Origin: Mucilaginibacter frigoritolerans
Lineage (GTDB): Bacteria; Bacteroidota; Bacteroidia; Sphingobacteriales; Sphingobacteriaceae
Direction of reading: 5' to 3'
Length of the DNA: 64,000 bases
Assembly: GCF_007830615.1 (NCBI RefSeq)
Contig: NZ_VLLI01000004.1
Span: 62,001 to 126,000 of the forward strand
Numbering within the stretch: the first letter of the stretch is position 1; each line of letters starts with the position of its first letter. Both the position numbers and the translations under genes were made by a program. Under the pieces are notes generated by a model, which saw only the letters and a program-made list of their open reading frames with translations, was not told the origin of the DNA and did no database searches. This document shows positions 44,025 through 53,395 of this stretch, one piece after another.

Positions 44025-44646
44025 GTTTGGCTAAAAATTTACCATACTCAAACAGGTTGTCGATAGGAGAACGCTGAAACAGATCAAAAGTAACGTTGAT
44101 GCCTTTTTCAATGGCTTCGTCAGTTTTTTCAAACCCGGTAGAATTATCGTTTATCCAGAAGTTAAGGATAAAAACAAACTGCACCCAAAGGGCATCTTTA
44201 TAGCGGTTAGAAAAGAATTTACGCTCGGACAATTCATTCGATTCAATACCTTCTGCAATAAGCGATTGACAAAAGTTTTCAAAAACTTCTTTCACTCCGG
44301 TAAATGTTTGCGGAGTTGAAAAACTTTTGGGTTGTTTTTTTACGCTGTAAACCACAAAACTCCGGTTACCTTTAATCAACTCAAAAAAGCTGTAAAAAAA
44401 CGACAGTGCTTTTTCGCGTGAGGTGTATTGCGACCAAACTTCCTGGGTTTTTATCTCAGTGATGGTTTTTACCGCAAAATTTGTCCAAAGATTTTGTTCA
44501 ATCGCGTCGAACGAGGAGAAGAATTGGTAAAATTCTTCCTCTGTCATTTTGTTTTTTTTAGCAAAAATATAAACCGACTTGGGCTGCTGGCCCTCTGTAA
44601 GTACAAAGTCTATATATGCTTTCCGGATGCTCTCAACAGTAGCCAT
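43984..44646 (-). CDS. TetR-like regulator
   Basis: The 220-residue protein has a short N-terminal TetR-type helix-turn-helix (about 1-50: ESIRKAYIDFVLTEGQQPKSVYIFAKKNKMTEEEFYQFFSSFD) and a long helical ligand-binding part with a TetR C-terminal pattern. The DNA-binding part is divergent, so the call is at family level. It is the first gene of the run with the HAD and AarF genes and probably controls it. Confidence 0.75.
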   Translation of the reverse strand: MATVESIRKAYIDFVLTEGQQPKSVYIFAKKNKMTEEEFYQFFSSFDAIEQNLWTNFAVKTITEIKTQEVWSQYTSREKALSFFYSFFELIKGNRSFVVYSVKKQPKSFSTPQTFTGVKEVFENFCQSLIAEGIESNELSERKFFSNRYKDALWVQFVFILNFWINDNSTGFEKTDEAIEKGINVTFDLFQRSPIDNLFEYGKFLAKHGGLKESMGFGSN

Positions 44647-44975
44647 AAAAAGAGATTTTTAATGATAACTATAAAAATATAACATTATCACAATGAAAAT
44701 GTCATTACTATCTATAATTAACGATTGGTTTTGAGCGATAGTACAAAAAGTATTAATTGAAGGTGTTTAGCGATTGAGATATTTAGTAAAAAAATAGAAT
44801 AATTTGGAAAAAGATCATGCATAATCACTGAAAGATGGCACAGTCAAGAGCAGACACTTGATGAGAATGTTCGTAAAAACCTCCTAAACAACAAAATCAT
44901 GCAACGTTTCCTTCTAAGTTACCTCTTATTAAATAAATGTTTTATCAACGGTTTTAAACAATTAAAATACATTGT
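44647..44975. other. Intergenic region between divergent TetR-like and GT39 genes
   Basis: The 329-bp gap is AT-rich and holds only short frames (up to 26 codons) with no coding character. Promoters of both divergent genes are expected here; I see no perfect -7 box that I would mark. Confidence 0.5.
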
Positions 44976-46577
44976 ATGAATTCAGCACTATCTTCTTCGG
45001 TATTTTCAAAGCAAAAAAATCTGGTGAACCTTGTGTACTTATTGGCTTTAATAAAATTTATTCTTCCTTACCTCATCCAAAACCCGGTATACGAGCCGCA
45101 CAGGGATGAGTTTTTATATCTTGCTGAAAGCCATCATATGGCATGGGGATATCTTGAAGTACCTCCACTGATGTCGGTATTTGGTTACCTCACCAATATT
45201 ATGGGCGGTGGTATTTTTTGGATCAAATTATGGCCCTCTCTCTTCGGAGCATTCACTTATATCCTTGTTGCACGCCTCATATTTTTATTCGGGGGGCAAT
45301 TGTTTGCCGTTATTGCAGGTTTTATGCCTTTTGTGTTTGGATATTTTATGCATGTTCATTTTATGTTTCAGCCTAATTTTTTAGACATGTTTTTTTGGAC
45401 ACTTATGGCCTATGGCCTTGTTCTTTATATAAAAACTGAAAAAACAAGTGGATTATACATCGCAGGTATTGCGTTAGGCATGGGTATAATGAGTAAATAT
45501 TCAATTGTATTTTTCGCAATAAGTTTGCTGATAGGATTATTATTGACTACTGAACGGAATATATTGCTAAAAAAACATTTTTACTATGCATTGCTTATTG
45601 GCTTGATCATCTGTTTGCCTAATCTTATCTGGCAATATCTACATGGGTTCCCTTTCGTTACCCAAGCGAAAGAGTTACAGGATAAGCAACTTCAAAACGT
45701 AAACCGGATCGATTTTTTGAAATTTCAATTATTGTATAATATTCCTTGCATATTCACATGGCTATCAGGATTATATTGGCTGTTTTTTATAAGTGCCGGC
45801 AGGCAATACAGGTTTATTGGCTGGGCATTTTTAATTGTAATGGCAATTTTTGTGATGGGTCAGGGTAAAGGTTATTATGGAATGAGTGCCTATCCGGTGT
45901 TGTTTGGCTTTGGAGCGGTTTTCCTTGAACGCTTAACTACCGGCCGGTTTAAATACATGCGCTATGTTATTATAGGTTACGCTGTATTGATTGGCTGTTT
46001 CCTGAATACAATTACGCTCCCATTTCTTCCACCACAACAATTAGTCACATATTACGTGCACAACAGTATATTCAGGAAATTAGGGTTCCTTACATGGGAA
46101 GACCGGAAATCCCATCCCTTGCCCCAGGATTTTGCAGATATGCTTGGATGGGAAGAAATGACAGCAAAAGTTGCGAGGGTTCGTAATATTTTACCAGACT
46201 CGGTGAAAAATAAATTCGTAATTGATTGCGATAATTATGGGGAAGGTGCTGCAATTGATCATTATGGCCCGCTGTATCACATTGGATCGCCTATCGGACA
46301 GAGCGCAAGCTATTTATTCTGGACACCTTTGACGGATTTTTATGATAGAGATACATTTGTTATAGTTACAGATGATCGTGACGAAATTCACGCGGACTTT
46401 ATAAGAGAGTTTGAATCTGCTTCTGTAATTGACAGTATTACTAATCGGTACTCACGTGAATTTGGCAGTTATATAATCTTATTAAAACAACCCAGCCAAA
46501 AATTCAGGAAGATTTGGAAAGGCCATTACGAATCTGCAAGGCAGAAAACCTCATTATTCAGCAATAAGGAAAACTAA
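44976..46577 (+). CDS. GT39/ArnT-like membrane glycosyltransferase
   Basis: The 533 residues have about ten membrane segments and the periplasmic acidic loop of the GT-C fold near the N-terminus (NPVYEPHRDEFLYLAESHHMAWGYLEVPPLMSVFGYL, with the Asp-Glu pair at about 45). This is the pattern of the ArnT/PMT-like GT39/GT83 superfamily that transfers sugars from lipid-linked donors outside the cytoplasmic membrane. Acceptor and sugar are unknown. The soluble C-terminal part (about 370-533) follows. It is monocistronic; a related gene is at 54811. Confidence 0.9.
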   Translation: MNSALSSSVFSKQKNLVNLVYLLALIKFILPYLIQNPVYEPHRDEFLYLAESHHMAWGYLEVPPLMSVFGYLTNIMGGGIFWIKLWPSLFGAFTYILVARLIFLFGGQLFAVIAGFMPFVFGYFMHVHFMFQPNFLDMFFWTLMAYGLVLYIKTEKTSGLYIAGIALGMGIMSKYSIVFFAISLLIGLLLTTERNILLKKHFYYALLIGLIICLPNLIWQYLHGFPFVTQAKELQDKQLQNVNRIDFLKFQLLYNIPCIFTWLSGLYWLFFISAGRQYRFIGWAFLIVMAIFVMGQGKGYYGMSAYPVLFGFGAVFLERLTTGRFKYMRYVIIGYAVLIGCFLNTITLPFLPPQQLVTYYVHNSIFRKLGFLTWEDRKSHPLPQDFADMLGWEEMTAKVARVRNILPDSVKNKFVIDCDNYGEGAAIDHYGPLYHIGSPIGQSASYLFWTPLTDFYDRDTFVIVTDDRDEIHADFIREFESASVIDSITNRYSREFGSYIILLKQPSQKFRKIWKGHYESARQKTSLFSNKEN

Positions 46578-46890
46578 ATAAACTTTACAATATATCAACC
46601 ATATCAAACACGGGCTTGCTGCTTCATTCTTAATCACTAAACAAGTTTATTGAATATATAAACCTGTTGATGTCAATCAATCTAAATGAATATATTTAAA
46701 ACCCATAATTGCTGCCATACGTAAACAGAATGGAGGATGATTTATCTTTATTGCTTTTAAACAGGGCTTTTATTGATGCTAAATCAAACAAAATGTTTAC
46801 CCGGCGTCAAATATTGCTTACAATTGTTGTTAAGAAATAAATAAATCGCAAATTTGTACGCTGCGTTCACTTAATCCCTTTGAATTTACT
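46578..46890. other. Intergenic region before DASH cryptochrome
   Basis: The 313 bp hold a 36-codon frame at 46730-46840 that is not convincing, and a candidate promoter: TTG at 46827-46829 and CAAATTTG (46849-46856, seven of eight bases of TAnnTTTG), 19 bases apart, 34 bases before the ATG. Nothing else is evident. Confidence 0.45.
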
Positions 46891-48228
46891 ATGAGTGAAA
46901 GAACGATATTGGTGTGGTTTAGAAATGATTTACGTATTCGTGATAATGAAATATTGTTAGAAGCGGTACGTAAAGCAGATAAAGTATTGCCTGTATATTG
47001 TTTCGATCCTTATTATTTCAAGAAAAACGCTTCCGGCAATTCAAAAACAGGCAATGTACGTGCGCGTTTCCTTTTAGAGTCTGTTGCCGACCTTCGGAAG
47101 AACCTTCAATTAATAGGTGGCAACCTAATTGTGCGGATAGGTAATCCCGCCGAGATATTGCCCCAACTGGCTGAAGAATATCATGTAAATGAGGTTTATC
47201 ATCACCGCGAGGTTGCCTATGAAGAAACTGCAATATCTGAACAGGTAGAAGCTGCTTTATGGAAGATGAAGCTTAACTTAAAGCATTTTATTGGCCATAC
47301 CTTATATCATAAAGAAGATCTGCCTTTCCCGATAAAAGACATTCCGGATAGTTTTGCTGTATTTAAAAAGAAAGTGGAGCGTGATAGTGACGTGCGCCCT
47401 TGCATAGGAACACCGGATGCGATCTATACTCCGGAAATTGCTGATGCAGGTGAATTGCCCACATTACAATCCCTTGGTTTGGATGATGTTTTTGAGGATG
47501 TCAGGGTTACCACCAATTTTATAGGCGGCGAAACAACTGCGCTGGCTCAGCTGGAACAGGTTTTTTCAGCTGGATTTCAGTATACTAATGGTAAAACAAA
47601 TCGCAATCAATCAGCTGCAGGGCCTTCGTCAAAATTGTCACCATGGATAGCTTTGGGTTGTATCTCTTTGCGGCAGGTTTATTGGGAAATTCATAAACAC
47701 CAGCATTCGGCCCCTGCTAATTACTTTAATGCTTTGGTACTCGATCTTTTATGGCGCGATTATTTCAGGTTTATGTTTAAAAAACATGGACAGAAATTTA
47801 TAGCCGCCAAAAATGAAGATGAACAGGCTTTAATGACTATTAGTGAAGATGAGCTTTTTGAAAGCTGGAAAAACGGCGAAACCGGAGTGCCATTGGTTGA
47901 TGCTGTTATGCATGAACTAAACGCTACCGGCTTTATTAATAATTGCGCCAGGCAGATAGTGGCGGTATTTTTAGTGAATGACCTTAAGGTTGACTGGATA
48001 AAAGGAGCCGCTTACTTTGAAGAAAAGCTAATTGATTATTCGCCTGCCAGTAACTGGGGTAATTGGGCTTTTATTGCAGGTGTGAATGATGCCCGCGAAA
48101 GTAAATATGCTATTGTAGCCAAGCCCGCTATTGAATTTGAAATAAGAAGTGATTATATTGATACCTGGTTGCCCATTGTAAAGAATGTTGATTACCAGGA
48201 TTTTTCTGACACAGTTGTAGTTAAATAA
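46891..48228 (+). CDS. DASH-family cryptochrome
   Basis: The 445-residue protein has the antenna domain (about 4-130: ILVWFRNDLRIRDNEIL) and FAD domain with TGVPLVDAVMHELNATGFINNCARQIVAVFLVNDLKVDWIKGAAYFEEKLIDYSPASNWGNWAF, the Cry-DASH pattern (Asn/Trp-rich SNWGNWAF motif). Cry-DASH proteins repair single-stranded or loop pyrimidine dimers and can act as blue-light sensors. It is a second photolyase-family protein beside the CPD-type at 39205. No partner gene is adjacent. Confidence 0.92.
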   Translation: MSERTILVWFRNDLRIRDNEILLEAVRKADKVLPVYCFDPYYFKKNASGNSKTGNVRARFLLESVADLRKNLQLIGGNLIVRIGNPAEILPQLAEEYHVNEVYHHREVAYEETAISEQVEAALWKMKLNLKHFIGHTLYHKEDLPFPIKDIPDSFAVFKKKVERDSDVRPCIGTPDAIYTPEIADAGELPTLQSLGLDDVFEDVRVTTNFIGGETTALAQLEQVFSAGFQYTNGKTNRNQSAAGPSSKLSPWIALGCISLRQVYWEIHKHQHSAPANYFNALVLDLLWRDYFRFMFKKHGQKFIAAKNEDEQALMTISEDELFESWKNGETGVPLVDAVMHELNATGFINNCARQIVAVFLVNDLKVDWIKGAAYFEEKLIDYSPASNWGNWAFIAGVNDARESKYAIVAKPAIEFEIRSDYIDTWLPIVKNVDYQDFSDTVVVK

Positions 48229-48275
48229 TAGGTTAAAGTGTAACTTTATTTTTAAATAAGCGTCAAATAAGTATT

Positions 48276-48377
48276 ATGAACCCATTTGAACAATTTACAG
48301 TGATTATAGGTGTACTGGCCGTTCTTTTTGAGGGGATTTCCTACTTGCGCGGTTTCCTGCACAAACTGTTTCACTAA
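48276..48377 (+). CDS. Possible 33-residue membrane peptide
   Basis: ATG at 48276 opens a 33-codon frame ending TAA at 48375-48377. It encodes MNPFEQFTVIIGVLAVLF followed by EGISYLRGFLHKLFH: one hydrophobic helix and a basic amphipathic tail. The start is preceded by an AT-rich stretch without a clear ribosome binding site, which is usual here. It could be real or chance; conservation in relatives would decide. Gene lies in the gap between Cry-DASH and sucA. Confidence 0.35.
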   Translation: MNPFEQFTVIIGVLAVLFEGISYLRGFLHKLFH

Positions 48378-48624
48378 AAAGGCGGAATATATTTCCGTGC
48401 TTTTCAATTACTCAAAATATTAAAGGTGTTGTAAAATTATTTACTGTGCCACGTGTACCAGGTGGCACATCTGGTACACTTTTTTTAACCTTTAAAAGCG
48501 AATATTCGTTAAACAGTTGTAACAATAAGGTATCAAATAAAAAGCCGGTTAACTTTTATGAATAAATTATAAAGTTTGTTAACCGATATGCTTACTTTTG
48601 TACCGTTTTAAAGATTGGTTTCTC
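48378..48624. promoter_or_regulatory. sucA upstream region with paired CGGTTAAC motifs
   Basis: CGGTTAAC (48546-48553) and GTTAACCG (48578-48585) form an 8-bp inverted repeat, start-to-start 32 bp, about three helical turns. The -7 element TACTTTTG (48593-48600) follows eight bases later, 24 bp before the ATG at 48625. This fits a dimeric regulator at the promoter. Confidence 0.5.
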
Positions 48625-51429
48625 ATGGATCGTCTAAATTATATAAATAGCGGAAACGCTGCCTACATAGATTCCTTATACGAAGACTATAAAAAAGACC
48701 CTGAATCGGTTGACTTTGGATGGCAAAAATTTTTTGAAGGGTTTGATTTTGGTCGTGATGCACAAGCACCCGCTGCTCAAAATACAGGTACCCCCGAGCA
48801 TTTTTTAAAGGAGATAAATGTGCTGAATATGATAGATGGTTACCGTACACGCGGCCATTTATTCACCAAAACAAATCCCGTTCGCGAAAGACGCAAATAC
48901 TTCCCGGGCAAAGAACTGGAAACATTTGGCTTAAGCGATGCCGATATGGACACCGTATTTAACGCGGGTGTTGAAGTTGGCCTGGGCCCTGCCAAACTGC
49001 GCGATATCCGCCAGTTACTGGAAGATACCTATTGCCAATCGATAGGCGCCGAATACCGCTACATTCGTAATCCCATTAAAATAAAATGGTTTGAAGACCG
49101 GATGGAAAGCAAGCGCAATACAGCATCATTCAAAGTTGAAGAGAAAAAACTGATGCTGAATAAGCTGAATGAAGCAGTGGTGTTCGAAAACTTTTTAGGT
49201 ACCAAATTCCTGGGTCAAAAACGTTTCTCGCTTGAAGGTGCTGAAGCTTTGATCCCTGCGCTTGATTCTGTTATTGAGAATGGATCAGAACTGGGCATTG
49301 AGGAATTTGTGATTGGTATGGCTCACCGCGGAAGGTTGAACGTACTAACCAACATTATGGAAAAACCTTACAAAGAGGTTTTTTTAGAGTTTGAAGGTAA
49401 AAATTTTGACGAAGATACTCCATTTGGCGGCGACGTAAAATATCACCTGGGTTACTCAACCGATGTGGTAACTGTTGGCGGTAAAAAAGTACACTTAAGC
49501 CTTTGCCCTAACCCAAGTCACCTGGAAGCAGTTGATCCGGTTGTAGAAGGTTTAACCCGCTCAAAAGTTGATTTCAAATACAAAGGCGATCATGCTAAAA
49601 TTGCTCCTATCCTTATTCATGGTGATGCTTCAGTAGCCGGTCAGGGAATTGTATATGAGGTGTTGCAAATGGAAAAACTGGATGGCTACCGAACAGGTGG
49701 TACAATCCATATTGTTATAAATAACCAAATAGGTTTTACTACTAACTTTAAAGATGCCCGCTCAAGTACATATTGTACCGATGTGGCAAAAACAGTATTA
49801 TCTCCCGTGTTTCACGTAAATGGTGATGATGTTGAAGCATTGGCTTACGTAGTGAACCTTGCAATGGAGTACCGCCAGGTATTTCATGAAGATGTGTTTA
49901 TTGATATTTTATGCTACCGCCGATATGGACATAATGAAGCTGATGAGCCTAAGTTCACCCAGCCTTTATTATACAAAGCGATTGAAGCGCATCCAAACCC
50001 GCTTGAAATTTACAAGCAAAAATTATTGAGCGAGGGTAGTATCAATGAAACCTATGCAGCAGAGCTGGAAAAAACTTTCCGCGCCGAGTTACAGCAAAAA
50101 TTAGACGAGTCAAAAGCCGAAGACAGGTTTACCGATACCATTCAAATGTTTGAAGGTGCCTGGCATGGCTTGCACATAGCCAGTACCAGGGAGTTTTTTA
50201 CACCAATTGATACTGCCGTTGCAAAAGAAGAGCTGCTGGCAATTGGTAAAAAACTAACTGTTTTGCCCTCGGGAAAAGAGTTTTTCAAAAAGATTGAAAA
50301 GCTGTTTGAAGAGCGCAATAAAATGGTTACCCAAACCCACGTGTTTGACTGGGCCATGGGCGAACTGCTTGCTTATGGTACTTTATTAAAAGAAGGCCAC
50401 CCGGTAAGGTTAAGTGGTGAAGATGTAAAACGTGGTACTTTCTCTCATCGTCATGCCGTATTAACACTGGTTGATTCGGAAGATGAGTATACCCCATTTG
50501 ATACCATTGAAGATTCAGCTAAATTCAGTATTTACAACTCTTTACTATCTGAATATGGTGTTTTAGGTTTTGAGTATGGCTATGCCCTGGCAAATCCTAA
50601 CGCTTTAACCATTTGGGAAGCGCAGTTTGGCGACTTCTTTAACGGAGCACAAATTATAGTTGACCAATATATAGCCAGTGCCGAAACTAAATGGCAACGC
50701 GGTAATGGTTTGGTAATGTTATTGCCGCATGGTTATGAGGGGCAGGGTCCTGAACACTCATCGGCACGTGTTGAGCGTTTTCTGGAGCTTTGTGCCGATA
50801 GTAACATTCAGGTAGCTAACTGTACTACCCCGGCAAACTTCTTCCATATTTTGAGAAGACAGATGCTGCGGGATTTCCGTAAGCCGCTGATCATCTTTAC
50901 ACCAAAGAGCTTATTGCGTAGCCCTAAGTGCGTATCAAAACTGGAAGAGTTTACTGAAGGTAAGTTCCACGAGTTAATTGATGATACTTATGCTGATCCT
51001 AAAAAAGTAAAACGCGTATTGCTGTGCACAGGTAAAATCTACTATGATCTGCTTGAGAAACAACAGGTTGATAAACGTAAGGATGTAGCCATAGTAAGAA
51101 TTGAGCAATTATATCCAACACCAGTAGTGCAGATATTAAAGATAAAAGCAAAATATAACAAAGCCACTGAGTTTTTCTGGGTACAGGAAGAACCTGAAAA
51201 CATGGGGGCATGGCCATATATTTGCCGCAAGTTCCATAACGATAAAGTAATTAACCTGAATGTGATTTCTCGCCATGAGGGTAGCAGTACCGCAACAGGT
51301 TTTGCTAAACAACATGCTGCGCAGCAATTGCACATTGTTTCAAAAGCCTTTGAAGCACCTGCAGGCAAGGCGGTAAAAGCTGCTGTAAAACAAACAGCCG
51401 AAAAAATGGCTAATGTTGGAGCCGATTGA
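48625..51429 (+). CDS. sucA: 2-oxoglutarate dehydrogenase E1 component
   Basis: The start at 48625 (MDRLNYINSGNAAYIDSLYEDY) gives 934 residues; an upstream in-frame start at 48598 would sit inside the -7 element. Family motifs are YIDSLYEDYKKDPESVDFGWQKFF near the N-terminus, EEFVIGMAHRGRLNVL (about residue 228), the thiamine-diphosphate-binding HGDASVAGQGIVYEV region and the DAFRSSTYCTD-type segment, then PHGYEGQGPEHSSARVERFLE near 700. It decarboxylates 2-oxoglutarate and passes the succinyl group to the E2 lipoyl domain. sucB follows after 76 bases, in the same direction. Confidence 0.97.
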   Translation: MDRLNYINSGNAAYIDSLYEDYKKDPESVDFGWQKFFEGFDFGRDAQAPAAQNTGTPEHFLKEINVLNMIDGYRTRGHLFTKTNPVRERRKYFPGKELETFGLSDADMDTVFNAGVEVGLGPAKLRDIRQLLEDTYCQSIGAEYRYIRNPIKIKWFEDRMESKRNTASFKVEEKKLMLNKLNEAVVFENFLGTKFLGQKRFSLEGAEALIPALDSVIENGSELGIEEFVIGMAHRGRLNVLTNIMEKPYKEVFLEFEGKNFDEDTPFGGDVKYHLGYSTDVVTVGGKKVHLSLCPNPSHLEAVDPVVEGLTRSKVDFKYKGDHAKIAPILIHGDASVAGQGIVYEVLQMEKLDGYRTGGTIHIVINNQIGFTTNFKDARSSTYCTDVAKTVLSPVFHVNGDDVEALAYVVNLAMEYRQVFHEDVFIDILCYRRYGHNEADEPKFTQPLLYKAIEAHPNPLEIYKQKLLSEGSINETYAAELEKTFRAELQQKLDESKAEDRFTDTIQMFEGAWHGLHIASTREFFTPIDTAVAKEELLAIGKKLTVLPSGKEFFKKIEKLFEERNKMVTQTHVFDWAMGELLAYGTLLKEGHPVRLSGEDVKRGTFSHRHAVLTLVDSEDEYTPFDTIEDSAKFSIYNSLLSEYGVLGFEYGYALANPNALTIWEAQFGDFFNGAQIIVDQYIASAETKWQRGNGLVMLLPHGYEGQGPEHSSARVERFLELCADSNIQVANCTTPANFFHILRRQMLRDFRKPLIIFTPKSLLRSPKCVSKLEEFTEGKFHELIDDTYADPKKVKRVLLCTGKIYYDLLEKQQVDKRKDVAIVRIEQLYPTPVVQILKIKAKYNKATEFFWVQEEPENMGAWPYICRKFHNDKVINLNVISRHEGSSTATGFAKQHAAQQLHIVSKAFEAPAGKAVKAAVKQTAEKMANVGAD

Positions 51430-51505
51430 TTTGATAATTAATTAGATTTTCATTGTAGCGGCGCAATACATTGCGTCGCTATCTAATACATACAAAAATT
51501 CAAAT

Positions 51506-53101
51506 ATGAGTTTAACTATCAAAGTTCCGCCGGTTGGCGAATCAATTACGGAAGTAACCCTGTCAAGCTGGATTAAAAAAGATGGCGATGCAGTTAAAAT
51601 GGATGAAGTAATTGCCGAGTTAGAATCAGATAAAGCAACCTTTGAGCTTACCGCTGAAAAAGCCGGAATTTTAAAAACTGTAGCTAAAGAAGGTGATACC
51701 TTACCTATTGGTGCTGTTGTTGCCACGATTGAAGAAGGCGGCGCAGCCTCAGCAAGCGATGCTAAGCCTGCCGCACAGCCTCAACCAGAAGTTGTTGCAA
51801 ATGCACCGGCTCCTGCACCAGTTGGGGGTACACCAGTAAATGCTACTCCTGCACCAGCTGCAGGCGGTTCTTTACAGGTGAAAGTTCCAACCGTAGGCGA
51901 ATCAATTACCGAAGTTACTTTATCCCGCTGGATAAAAAAGGATGGTGATAGCGTTGCTATGGATGAAGCTATTGCCGAACTGGAATCAGATAAAGCTACA
52001 TTTGAATTAACTGCCGAAAAAGCGGGAACTTTAAAAACTATTGCCAAAGAAGGCGATGTATTGCCAATTGGCGCTGTAGTTTGTACTATTGAAGGTGCCG
52101 GGGCTGTTAAAGCTGCCGCTCCTGTAGCTGCACCAACTGCAACTACCGAAACAACAAAACAAGCAACTTACGCTTCAGGTACCCCATCACCTGCTGCTGC
52201 TAAAATATTGGCAGAAAAAGGTGTCGATACCAAATCTGTATCAGGCACAGGTGTTGCTGGCCGCATAACAAAAGAAGATGCGCTGCTTGCTGAAAAAGTA
52301 TCTGAAAATCCACAGGTTAGCAAGGATGCAGAGAAATTGCAGGTTTCCAGTCCGAAACCAGGCATTGCAAGCCCTGCACCGGCCCCTGCATCAACAGGCC
52401 CGAGAGGCGATCGTCGCGAAAAAATGTCTTCATTGCGTAAAACAGTAGCCAAACGTTTGGTAGCCGTTAAAAATGAAACAGCGATGCTAACTACTTTTAA
52501 CGAAGTAGATATGTCGCCGATTATGGAGATCCGTAGTAAATACAAAGATAAATTTAAAGAAAAACATGGCGTAGGTTTAGGCTTTATGTCATTCTTTACC
52601 AAAGCGGTTTGTGAGGCATTGAAAGATTGGCCGGCTGTTAACGCACGTATTGAAGGTGAAGAAGTAGTATACAGCAACTTTGCTGATATTTCTATCGCGG
52701 TATCTGCTCCAAAAGGACTGGTTGTGCCGGTTATCCGAAATGCAGAAAGCATGAGCCTGGCTGATATTGAAAAGGCAGTTGCAGCATTAGCTGTTAAAGC
52801 CCGCGAAAACAAACTAACATTGGAAGAAATGACAGGCGGTACCTTTACCATTACTAATGGAGGTGTATTTGGTTCCATGATGTCAACCCCGATATTAAAT
52901 TCACCGCAATCAGCTATTTTAGGAATGCACAATATTATTGAGCGCCCGGTTGCTGTAAACGGACAAGTAGTTATCCGCCCGATGATGTATTTGGCATTAT
53001 CTTATGATCACCGTATAATTGATGGACGTGAATCAGTTAGCTTTCTGGTAAGGGTAAAACAATTACTGGAAGATCCTGCAAGGTTACTTTTAGGTGTATA
53101 A
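51506..53101 (+). CDS. sucB: Dihydrolipoamide succinyltransferase E2, two lipoyl domains
   Basis: The 531-residue E2 has two lipoyl domains: 3-78 with lipoyl Lys43 in [17 protein letters not shown], and 123-198 with Lys163 in the same motif. A flexible Ala/Pro linker joins them, then the peripheral subunit-binding domain (about 230-270: [32 protein letters not shown]) and the catalytic domain (about 300-531) with His502 in SYDHRIIDG. Many SucB proteins have one lipoyl domain; here are two, near identical in protein but clearly diverged at silent sites. A terminator follows at 53121. Confidence 0.96.
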   Translation: MSLTIKVPPVGESITEVTLSSWIKKDGDAVKMDEVIAELESDKATFELTAEKAGILKTVAKEGDTLPIGAVVATIEEGGAASASDAKPAAQPQPEVVANAPAPAPVGGTPVNATPAPAAGGSLQVKVPTVGESITEVTLSRWIKKDGDSVAMDEAIAELESDKATFELTAEKAGTLKTIAKEGDVLPIGAVVCTIEGAGAVKAAAPVAAPTATTETTKQATYASGTPSPAAAKILAEKGVDTKSVSGTGVAGRITKEDALLAEKVSENPQVSKDAEKLQVSSPKPGIASPAPAPASTGPRGDRREKMSSLRKTVAKRLVAVKNETAMLTTFNEVDMSPIMEIRSKYKDKFKEKHGVGLGFMSFFTKAVCEALKDWPAVNARIEGEEVVYSNFADISIAVSAPKGLVVPVIRNAESMSLADIEKAVAALAVKARENKLTLEEMTGGTFTITNGGVFGSMMSTPILNSPQSAILGMHNIIERPVAVNGQVVIRPMMYLALSYDHRIIDGRESVSFLVRVKQLLEDPARLLLGV

Positions 53102-53120
53102 GCAAAAGATTTTAAATATT

Positions 53121-53146
53121 AAAACCCGGTTAAAGCCGGGTTTTTT
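53121..53146 (+). terminator. Terminator after sucB
   Basis: AAAACCCGG (53121-53129) pairs with CCGGGTTTT (53136-53144) around a 6-base loop, with a run of T (53141-53146). Confidence 0.9.
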
Positions 53147-53302
53147 GTTACTACTTTCTTTGTAATAAGGTATGCTTTTGAACCAACCCGCATTTTCTTT
53201 TTTACAATTCTTTCATGTCTTTTTTGAAAACGTCTAAATTTTCCTTTTGTAAAAAGATGCTTTTTAATATATTGGTAAAAATGATAATAAAAACAACTTG
53301 TT

Positions 53303-53346
53303 ATAGATTTTAACTATAAGCTATCGATTCTTTATATATGATAGCT
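53303..53346. promoter_or_regulatory. OxyR-like operator before ahpC
   Basis: ATAGATTTTAACTAT (53303-53317) is a perfect match to the half-site ATAGnTnnnAnCTAT. AGCTATC (53319-53325) and GATAGCT (53340-53346) form a further inverted pair just downstream. The perfect half ends 43 bp before the -7 element TATATTTG at 53361, almost the same as at catalase (44 bp). Confidence 0.65.
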
Positions 53347-53360
53347 GTTTTAAAAAGTGG

Positions 53361-53368
53361 TATATTTG
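53361..53368 (+). promoter_or_regulatory. -7 element of ahpC
   Basis: TATATTTG is a full match to TAnnTTTG, 27 bp before the ATG at 53396. A good -33 element is not visible 19-21 bases upstream, which suits a promoter that depends on an activator. Confidence 0.65.
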
Positions 53369-53395
53369 CATTAAAGAAATAAAAAAATTATCAAT

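Noticed and set aside
46730-46840. 36-codon frame MEDDLSLLLLNRAFIDAK...
   Set aside because: Too short, no recognisable start signal, and the promoter of the next gene overlaps its end; no evidence beyond an open frame.
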